Positions 35,831 through 45,624 of a stretch of 64,000 nucleotides of DNA are shown here, piece after piece. The notes beneath the pieces were generated by a model that did no database searches, was not told the origin of the DNA, and saw nothing but the letters and a program-made list of their open reading frames with translations. Numbering within the stretch: position 1 is the stretch's first letter; every line of letters starts with the position of its first letter. The translations under genes were made by a program, and so were the position numbers. Origin of the DNA: Mnemiopsis leidyi (lineage: Eukaryota > Ctenophora > Tentaculata > Lobata > Bolinopsidae); contig JH152734.1 of assembly GCA_000226015.1 (NCBI GenBank), positions 220,630-284,629 on the forward strand, given 5' to 3'.

Positions 35831-37690
35831 CCTGACGCGAAACAGACCGTTTAGTGATCAGAATGCGAACTGCTCCGGATGTGCCATTAGTCATTATTTG
35901 TTAAGTTTTTATTGTGACGTGCTATGTGAGTGGGCAGATGACGGGACCTTTACAGAGAAAATAGAAACTGCTGACCTGGCTGTACCTCTGTACCCGCAAG
36001 TTGGGCCAAGTTGCGGGTTATAGTGTGATACAGAAGTAGTGAAGTACAGACCTAGGTTAGCGGTTTTTTATTGACTCTGTCAATATCTATTACTCTGTCA
36101 ATATCCAACTAAGTTGGCTCTTTCAGCTATGCCATAATCTTCTTTAAAAATCGGAAATAGTTAACTGTTTATGTGATCCGTTCATCCTTTGGTGCGAGCG
36201 TCATTTTAAATGTTTGTCCTGGGATTGGGCGCACGTTTTTTTATATCAATTATATAGGGGTCGCAGACCGCAGTTTAGAGATGATCCTCAATCCTGTTAT
36301 ATGGAACGTTGTTTGAATTCCGCTCGTAACCATAGCTTGGTAGTTGGTACCGCAACCGTCCATACTTCACATTTGTCGCTAAGATGACACTGGGATCCTT
36401 ATCAAAGTTGACCAGCCATTAGTCTCATTAGACATTTTTAAAAATTTATCTTTAAAATTTTTCTATATACAGACAATATCATGCAGTTTTATTTGCTGCC
36501 CTGTATGCTGCAAAACATGGCTTATCATTATGCACATGGTACAATTTACAATGTACAAAGCATACAAATATTTCACTAATGCGATAGTGCGATACCATGT
36601 ATTCTATGTATAACTTCGTGTACATAACTGTACATTTCATGTATTCCCAACACACGTTATTGTGATTTAACTTGATGTGGTGTTTATTTTTACAATAAAC
36701 TAAAAATAAGATCTATTTTGTGCGTGACACACGGTTGCACTCTAGAATTATAAACCTATATGATGCAATTATTAATTATCAATTAAATGGTTGGCGCTCA
36801 CAACCGATTCTCATTTTGATATGACATTTTTGATAAATATTTTAATAAGTAGTTAGGTCTTGAACTTTGAAGCTAAACCTTAAATACAATTTCATTTCAC
36901 GACTCAATGGATCTGAGTTATTTCAAATGTCATGATGTAAGATTGATATCGTTTCGAAGTTTACTTTAAGCTCTAGGATTTGCCTTCCAGTTCCAGATTG
37001 TCTGACAGTTTAGTTCAGATAGAATTTCTCGTTAGCATTGTAAGTGTTATCTTCTCCCACGTAATCGATTGTCAGCAGCCGGTGACTGACTTAGTACACT
37101 TCTTGAAACTTCTCATCAACTGATGAGAGTATTTTCAAGACATTAAATTAAAATCTATGCTGAAAGTGCACTTTAACTGTAAAATGCAACTTTATTATTG
37201 TTCGTGAAAATTCCTTGTTACTCGAAAACCGCCCGACTTTTTCCACCCCATTGGTGTTAATGAAAATGTTATTTACTGTTGTCACTCTTTTTTAAGTCTC
37301 CGATATTCTTCAAACTTCCTACATTGCTATTAATTCTTTCGAACCGGACACACCTTCTCTCGAAGTGAGATAATGGGGTTTTAAGGATTTACTTCTTTTC
37401 CGGCAATCTCAGTACTAACAGGACCGCGGCCCGAATTTTGGGCGGATCGTTTTTATTCACGATTCCTTAATGATCTTAAAAACAATATGTCGTAACCTCG
37501 TCATTTTAGGTTTGGCCATGCAAACATTTTGTTTCAAAGTTTTTCTCTTTGGGACCCACGCCAAAATGCTAGCGGTTTATTTAAAGGTATAAAAATTATT
37601 GATTTTTTTCCGAAAACCATTGCCTTGACGCGACAACGTTACGTATCCCCCAATGAATTTAACTTGTTTACAAAAAATAGCGGCGGTACT

Positions 37691-40580
37691 ATGGAACAAG
37701 TCAGTGAAGTTGGTGGAGGTTCTGGAGAGTTGAGTGGCGGAGGAGAACCGGCCGACCCTCCCAATTTATCATCAGGTACTTATACTATCACGTGCTGTTT
37801 CGCTATCTCATGGTAATCATGTACTATTTTACTTCTATTCCAAGACACCATACAATATTATTGATACACAACACTGTTAAACCTGGATCACCCAATGACA
37901 GGAACTACTGTAACTAACAGCAGATTCCCATTTCCCATCTTTATGACAAGACTGAAGTATTTCAAATTTCTTCACCAGGCGAGTCCGGAGAAGAAGAACC
38001 GGAAGAGTCGGAGACATACAGGATAATTTCGGTAGAGGACAGTCCTGAAGTGTTTCCCTTTCTTGTTGAGCAGTTTTATCGTTTAAAAGAACAGTTTCCG
38101 AGCATTAATTGTGGATCTGTCTACCTCGACATTCACGTGTTTTCAAGTGAGCAAAATGTCGAAATTAACAAAAAAACTAAGTAAGTAAATCTAAACCTGC
38201 ACGTTTTGCACGGCACTAGTTACGGACCATGAATAAGATGCTGACTTTGCATCTTATCAGTTTTATCTCTTTAAACATAGAGCTAGATCTAATCAGGTAA
38301 CCTCAGTAACGCTTGAAGAGCGGCTGCTCGTCATGGTAAGATGTAATGACCTGAAAGTTGTGGCAGGGATTTCTTTCGGACTCCTTCCGAAAACCTCCTC
38401 TCTCTATGTCAGCTATATGATCACTGATGAAATGTACAGAGGTCACGGCTTTATGAAGGTACACAGTGGGTCTATTTTGGTAACCGGCATCATAGTTCAT
38501 GTAATTCTAGTGTGGATAGTGTTGTTCTGAAACTTAAAGTTTGATTAGATCAGGAAAGAGTATGCTAATGCCTAATTACCAGTTATGGTCCCTGGATTAC
38601 TCGGTATCAAACAACCATGATGGCAATGCCGTGGAGTAACTCTAGACGATGGCCTTCAGGAATTAAGATCTTACAACCAAGCGGTTTCAGGAGTTGTTCC
38701 AAGAGATGAAGCATTATGTCACAGGATTATTTCCTGAAGCGTATAGTGGTGGATTTAGTGGGATTTTCGCGGATACACTGGCCCAGCCTCTGTCTGAATA
38801 CAATGATTATTTTAGCAAATGGGAGAACATTATGACAACCCACGAAGCGCTCAATCGAATGGGTTTTTATCAGGCAAGTTTTCTTAAACAGGAATTCATT
38901 CAAGTTGATTCCTAGTTCAACTACGTAGATATCTAATTTTGACTTTTGAGTGCATAATTTTTGATTTTTTAATTTTACTTTGATTTATGTCGGTTGGGAA
39001 TAGGGATACATCAGAATCTTCTGATTATTTAGAGTAAAACCAGATATTACAACCTATATGCTTGATCTTTTCTTTAAATAATTTATTTATTTGTGCAGTT
39101 AGCATTCAACTTTGTGATGTTTGGAGAGATTGAAGAGGATGGCCTCCAGTCCAAGGGATCAACTGACTTTGTTATGCTGATTCACAAAGACAGTACTGCA
39201 ATATCCAAAAGCGAACATCCAAACTTCCAGCTCGCAGTTGACAGGTGTGTTTTACATTTGTTCAAACATGAACTGAGAGACAGAGACAGAGACAGAAGTG
39301 AGACAGAAGAGAGACAGAAGAGGGACAGGGGCAGAGGAGAGACAGAAGTAAGACAGAAGTGAGACAGAAGAGAAACTGGAAAGAGAAGCAGATGTAGAGA
39401 CAAAGACAGAGTGAATGAGAAACAGAAAACTTGGCAGTGACAAAAGCAGAGACAGAAATGGAGACGGGGAGGGACAGTGACAATGAGAGACAAAGACAGA
39501 CAACTGCGACGTAGGCGTATACACACTTTACACAAACATACACATTAAACAAAAACTAAGCTTATACAGCGAGTACCTTGCTTTCATTTGGTATAATCTG
39601 ACTTACAATGGGGGTGACAGTTATTCTGACCAACTTTATTTCTCAGCTGGTGGCCAGAAGCAGTGATGTACCAATTTTCAAGGATGGCCATGTCAACTTG
39701 GTATCCGGAAAACTTAGGGGAAGAGTTTGCCAACTCTCTGTTTTCCATTCCAAAGGGAGAATGTTTTGTTCGGCGACAACTTCCTTTTTACAGGACTGAT
39801 AAACTGTATCCAGGTCGGGCGCTCATTATACTACTTGTTAAATTGTCATCTCATTGTCGTTTTCTTTAAGTTTGTCATTAACAGAAACACAAATTTGAGA
39901 GTCACAATTTTCAGACCACCTGAAATGACTAGCACAGTTTGGGGACATAGACACTAGCTACTTTCACGACAACATGGGACCCCCACCCACCGGTACCGAT
40001 CTTGTCCAGACGTCACTAGAAGAACCAAATTCCTTCAGCGACCTTAAAAACCAGGTGTGCGTGTTTCTGAGACAAAATATTTAATATCCTACAGGTAGCT
40101 TAAGAAACGCCGACAGTGATCATATATTTTTGCTATGTCCACAAAAGGACAAACTGTGCCGAAAATCAAAATGATGGAAACGATTCATGAAATTTTTTAT
40201 CGGCCAAATGCATACTCATGTTTGCCATGAGCAGACAGGTTTGAAGTTTGTTAATGTTTCAGTCGCTAAAAGTTCTGAATGAGTCTAGAAAGTCTGTGGA
40301 AACGCTACTCCGCAAGAACCTCAGAATAAGGCTGACTAGACCGAGACAAGGTCGGTCCAACTCAAGAGGTGAGAAACAAACAAAACTTAACGAGGACAGA
40401 GATCGTCTAGGTTCCGGAGAGTGGTGCAGTACCAGCAGTGACACTGTCAGCAGCCCAGCGGACGGTTTGTCGGGCACCTCTCTAGACTCCTCCCCAATGT
40501 CCATCTCAGTTCCGTCGTCACCTGACTACAATAGTCCTGGTATCTTGTCTCCGGGAACTGAGGACATGAGAGAGACGTGA
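37691..40580 (+). CDS. GNAT-like protein A with in-frame UGA-CUAG (tandem paralogue 1)
   Basis: Eight exons inferred from splice signals and alignment with gene B: 37691-37775, 37979-38146, 38307-38458, 38691-38873, 39099-39244, 39647-39813, 39915-40054 and 40263-40580. The N-terminus is Gly/Glu-rich. The core (VEDSPEVFPFLVEQFYRLKEQ, ERLLVMVRCNDLKVVAGISF, YVSYMITDEMYRGHGFMKEL) looks like a GNAT acetyltransferase fold, with RGHG at the usual acetyl-CoA pyrophosphate loop; substrate unknown. Exon 7 reads DHLK, then TGA at 39926-39928 followed by CTAG, then LAQFGDIDTSYFHDNMG in the same frame. The short form is 304 aa; the full frame has 453 codons including the UGA. An AG at 39931-39932 could instead splice out the UGA in frame. 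Intron 4 begins with GC instead of GT. I do not recognise the family by name. Confidence 0.7.
39270..39500. repeat. GACAGA-rich simple repeat in gene A intron 5
   Basis: Purine-rich runs of gagacagaagagagacagaa. Simple sequence in the intron between exons 5 and 6; gene B has no counterpart. Confidence 0.9.
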
Positions 40581-41535
40581 ATTGTGGGGTTCCAAGTAAT
40601 TTAGGGTTGTTAGAGGTGAGGGTATAAGAGGTCATGGAAGAGGTTGGGGTATAGACAATATAGGTGAAGGAGATGTCAGATGCTAATGATCAAACACAAA
40701 GTGACAATTTGAGAAGATCAAGAGACAGAACTACTTAGAAACAGAAGTACTAAGAAACAGAAGTACTAAGAAACAGAAGTACTATGAAACAGAAGCATGC
40801 CATAAAGATTATTCTTATTATTTCATATTTCTGAGACTGATAAAGACGTTTGAAGATCAGATTAGCATGTCATGATTGTGACCAATCCTTCGTCTTGGTA
40901 GAAATAAATCATTTTTATTTCTCAAAAATTGCACGTGGTTCAATGACTGGGTTCAACGCAATTAAAACAAAGATTATCATGATATTTAACATGAATCAAA
41001 TCAAAAATTACATCTTCATAATTCAATTTTTTTATGATTGGACATCAATAAAAGCCCACGTTGTGTGAAACTGACTTTTAATCATTTTTTAAACTGCCGG
41101 CAATTTATAAAGAACGCTTGTCATGAGGAATGTTTCCCAACCAGTATAAATGTTCTCTTGAATACTTAAATACTTAAATAAAATGATGTGCGGTCGGTTG
41201 TTTGTAGCTGCACTCTATAAGTATAACAGGTGCTTTCTGATTTTGAGGATGAGGTGCTTGTTTAGGACAGATTGATTGCAATTAACTATGTTGTTTATAA
41301 GTGGGCACCATGATCAATAAATAATGCAGCTCATGTGTGACAACTAAAAGACTGTTTGCATGCCAATATACATGATGTTTATCACTTTCCACAACAAACA
41401 TAACTACGAGATGCCGGTAATATATGTGTTGATATGATTGGGTTAGATATAAAGACGAACCGCGTACAATCGTCTCAGTCTCAACAAGTAAGTTGACAGC
41501 AGGCTGCAGTATGTGTATAACTTAAAGTTGAGGAG

Positions 41536-41850
41536 CTGGCCATGCTGTGTTACATTTGTCTGTTGTAAAATAGCTAGCTCATAATATTAGTGCAGGCTGC
41601 TGTGTTACATTTGTCTGTTGTAAAATAGCTTGCTCATAATATTAGTGCTGGCTGCTGTGTTACATTTGTCTGTTGTAAAATAGCTTGCTCATAATATTAG
41701 TGCTGGCTGCTGTGTTACATGTGTCTGTAGTAAAATAGCTTGCTCATAATATTATTGCTGGCTGCTGTGTTACATTTATCTGTTGTAAAATAGCTTGCTC
41801 ATAATATTAGTGCTGGCTGCTGTGTTACATGTGTCTGTAGTAAAATAGCT
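41536..41850. repeat. 55-bp minisatellite
   Basis: About six copies of a unit starting gctgctgtgttacatttgtc and ending cataatattagtgctg, exactly 55 bp apart (for example 41596 and 41651). Confidence 0.95.
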
Positions 41851-44800
41851 CGCTCATAAACCATACAAGTATACACTAAATACAGGACACCACATTGATC
41901 GTTATTTGTTAATCTATAGACTCATGACTGCATGTAAGATAGTTAGGTAGTGATTGTGTCGGTTTGTTGCAACTTTGTTGAATAGTCCACAGTCATATTT
42001 ACAATTTTTATTATAATCCACTTGTGCTAGCTCTAGTGAATTCAATCGATTCTAAGAGTAAAATGATCTTCCTCTTTAACTTTCCATGATCCCTGGGAGT
42101 GATCGGTCAAACTAGTTCTTGTAGCGGTTACACCTGACTCTCGCATCTCTAAGCCTAGCTGAACAAGATCGTCCTGTTAGAAGGTAATACTAAACTTTAA
42201 TAAGAACATCATCTCGCCAAACTTGCTGGTGACCGGTTATGCAAGTTCGTCCAAACTCGCCCATTTCTCGGTAAGCACTTGCTCACTTTCAGCACTGATT
42301 TGATAACCGGCCTTAGTAAGCGCTTGTTCACTTTCAGCACTGATTTGATAAACCCGCGTTGCTTTTATTCGATTTGCTATGACTATGACTATGAGTATAG
42401 GTGGGATAACTGTGACTATATTTCCTAAGTCTAACTATATGTCTTAAGTCTAACTACATCAGTCATTGAATAACAGTTATTGAATCGGATGGACAACGCC
42501 TATATTATACTGCTATATCGTATTTTATCAGAAAAATACTAGGAAGTAGGTTCGACCTGCAGAGCAACAGCGGCGTTATGACTCTAAGTCTAGGTCTCTA
42601 GCTATAAGGATCAGCTGGGAAGTCTGATCCAGATCAATGATCGCTTAAATCTTATTCTTATTGTATATGTCTTTGTAAAACTAAAAATCCTGTAACAAAC
42701 TTTTAAAGAACTTTTTGTCTAATTCAAATTGTTGTGGTTCTGGTTATACAAATACAATTGATCCAACTCAAACTGGTTTAGAATATCGGTGTATAACTAT
42801 ATGCATTAGAACTCCTGACTACATTTCACGCTACCGGACTAAATCTCACACGCAGTAGTTTTACAACTTTTTGTAGAATTATTGGTGATATTAATCGTAC
42901 CAGTTCCACTAATTTCCAGCATTTTGGTCATGTCAGATTAAGAATAAAATGTTTGCCTAACTTCTTGATACAAATACAATACTTATTATGATTATACTAA
43001 AACTAATACTAATGCCCTTACTAATGGAGAAGAGTTATTTTGGGGAACTATCATAAATTTATCTTTTCATGTGACAGGAGTTGAATTTGACCAATGAGAA
43101 GTTAGGTATGGCCTATCAATAATCTTGTAGGTTGATGATTTTGTGAGTTCTGGCGACCTGCATTATCCATTTACCTTTGGGTATTGAATTACACATGACT
43201 GACAGTGACAGTGACGGCAGCCACGTTTTGTTCTGAACTTAACACACGGCAATATACTATTTAGTTGTCTTTTGTTAATTTGTTTGAAGACATACATATT
43301 GCTCACATTCACAACTCACAAGCGTCACCTCATTACATTGTACAATAATAACGTCACACTCACATATGAAGTGGAAGCTTGGCACCTGTACTCATAGTGA
43401 ATGACCGCGGAGAGTTGAAATGTTTTAATTCTATTGTCCTAGTTGCACGCAAACACTGGACGGTGTTTTTTAAATTTCCGTTCTTCTTTCATCTTTAAAA
43501 TTTGGCTACCGGGCTTGTTTTATTTTGTTCAAGCATTGTCTTTTTTTCCTTTGTCCGTATTTTTGTTTGCTTGTTTATTATTTGTTTTTTAGAGCATTGT
43601 TTGCTTTTGAGATATCACTGAGACGTGTATTGTCACTTGAAACTGTGTGACTTTAAATCTGTCAGGCATTGTTGAGACGGAATAACAATATCCGGGCCGT
43701 TTATAAATATAAAAGTCAAAAAGGTGTTTAACTTTATTTCAATTTGTGGCACCATTTCTCGCCGTATAACTTTATAATTATACTTCTTTTCCGTTATACT
43801 TATGATTAATTTCTTTTCCGTTGCGGTTAATTTTCGATACATTTGCGCACGTTTTTATACAATGACAGCGGAATATTTTTGATGAGTCACGCTATCTCGC
43901 TACCCGTAATTCGCCTCCAGTGCGGCAGAATGATAACTTTTACAAAATATCGTTGTACAACCGTTTAAGTAATTAACTGTTAACGTTATCACCAAGGTTA
44001 AGAGCCAAAATCCAAATCAATAAAAGTTTTGCTTTACTGTTACAGACTTATCTAATATGGGATAACAATCCAGTTGCAAATTACAACGAGTACGTAAGAG
44101 TAAGTTTGAGAACATATTACTATTGAAGTTTAAGTCTAGCTCTACTTCATCATTAGATCTAAGCCATTACACTTGATTGGCTAAATGCCCACTGCTCACG
44201 AATATCATAAGCAGTTAACGTTCAAGACCAGTAGTAGACTTACACAGTACACTACCTATATGTAGTGTACACAGTACGTACACTAAATACTTCAAGTTCA
44301 ACCTGTGACCAATATAATTACACACCTTGAAGTGTTATACTCAAGCTGCTGTCCAGCTTGAGTAACTGCAGTCACTGTGCATCTTGTGTAAGACAGTTCT
44401 ATTTAATGATAAATGTAAATTTGGCTGCTTGCCAGCCCACAGCTAAGCGCTGCAAGCTTCCAGAGAACTCTAATTATGCCAGTTTCTTGAGATCGCTAGC
44501 TGCGACTATTTAACACATCACACCACTTTGACTTTCACTTAGCGCGTATATGTTGCTTCTATTTCTATTGTTAGCTGAACGCAATGAAAATGTGGAGTTA
44601 CTTTAAGTCGTGCGGTAGGTCGAGGCGGATAACTTTCTGAATTTTTAGTGAATAAGATTTGTCCGGCATGCTATGTTATCGTGAACTTGAGCTATCAAGT
44701 TTGCCTGACGTTGCGAGGCGCCTGGCGCAGCATGTGATTATGGGCCGCAGCATGAGGCTATATTAAGTCGGATAGTAACCTTGGAATCATAGACTTAGAG

Positions 44801-45194
44801 AGCATCGGCCGTCTCCGACTTTGACGCCGGTTACGTTCTTTTAGACAAAGTAATTAAGGACGGTCGAGGACAAGAGTATTTCAGTTACTTTGATTCTGTT
44901 GTTTCCTATTAGTTACTTTGATTCCAAGCGTCAAGTTTACTGGGCTGCATCAGCAAATAATTTACCACGTGACTTCACAGTTTAGTTTTTTTGAATTATC
45001 ACCACGTCTACTTCTAGTTTAGAAATTTCTGAATACTGATAATCTTACAATTACGAGGCCTTGTCTTAAATTTCTTTATGGAGTTGGCTCGCCAAAAAGA
45101 GTGAAGCAAACGCATCCTTCTTCAAGTTCATAATTGATCAGTCTATCAATTATGAAATTATTGTTTATCATTAGTCAGTTTATCATCGATACCA

Positions 45195-45260
45195 TTGATT
45201 ACTTGCAAAAAGACCAATTCAATGCAATTGGATTGAATTGGTCTTTTTACAAGTAATCAA
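45195..45260. repeat. 28-bp inverted repeat hairpin
   Basis: Left arm 45195-45222 and right arm 45233-45260 are reverse complements over 28 bp with one mismatch, separated by 10 bases. In RNA it would fold into a long hairpin. It could be a small MITE or a structured element upstream of gene B. Confidence 0.9.
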
Positions 45261-45624
45261 GTTTCTAGGTTTGAAATTAAGGGTGGCAGAGTGAGAGCAC
45301 CCACTTCGGCGTTTATGGTTAAAAATTTGAGTAAATGTAGGACCCATGAGTGCTCATTTTTTCAGCAATAACTGCTTTTAATGCTCAATTGTGTAAATTT
45401 GCTATAAAATCATACCTTTTAATTCCTTGTTATCTTGAGATAATTGGCATACTTCAAGCTAAAGATACTTTGTATTTAGAAGATTGACTACTTCTAAATA
45501 GTAAATAGTATTAGGAAACCCTATGTCGTGTTTGATCACTCGGATTATTTGTGGATGAATCAAGTAACTAATGACATAATAAGATTTAGAATAAACCTCT
45601 AATACGTAGAATAGCGGCGGTACT

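Larger units (their letters stand above)
32892..37690. other. Gene-poor region between bHLH gene and GNAT-like gene A
   Basis: No coding exon supported. It holds a compact E-box/X-box cluster (34458-34528), a tRNA-like sequence (35063-35130) and a 48-bp satellite with an internal gap (35150-35830). The rest is AT-rich and unremarkable. Confidence 0.5.
40581..45624. other. Non-coding spacer between the tandem paralogues
   Basis: Five kilobases without a supported exon. It holds the 3' UTR of gene A (aataaa near 41046), short aacagaagtacta repeats at 40740-40795, a 55-bp minisatellite (41536-41850), a 45-bp duplication near 42272-42355 and a near-perfect hairpin (45195-45260). Confidence 0.55.

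Noticed and set aside
35085-36023. 312-codon frame of HHHIPTLRWLLIGSNV repeats and its minus-strand counterparts
   Set aside because: A 48-bp satellite is a multiple of three and open on both strands; no other coding signal is present, and the frame crosses a gap.
39182-39552. Minus-strand Ser/Leu/Val-rich frames
   Set aside because: Antisense of the GACAGA simple repeat in an intron of gene A.
39926-39928. Selenocysteine as the primary reading of the UGA codons in genes A and B
   Set aside because: SEPSECS is present, but I could not identify a convincing SECIS element by eye, and the CUAG context favours readthrough; kept only as an alternative.
45281-45320. tRNA-like ggtggcagagtgagagcacc
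   Set aside because: A weak A-box resemblance without a B-box or stems; not called a tRNA.
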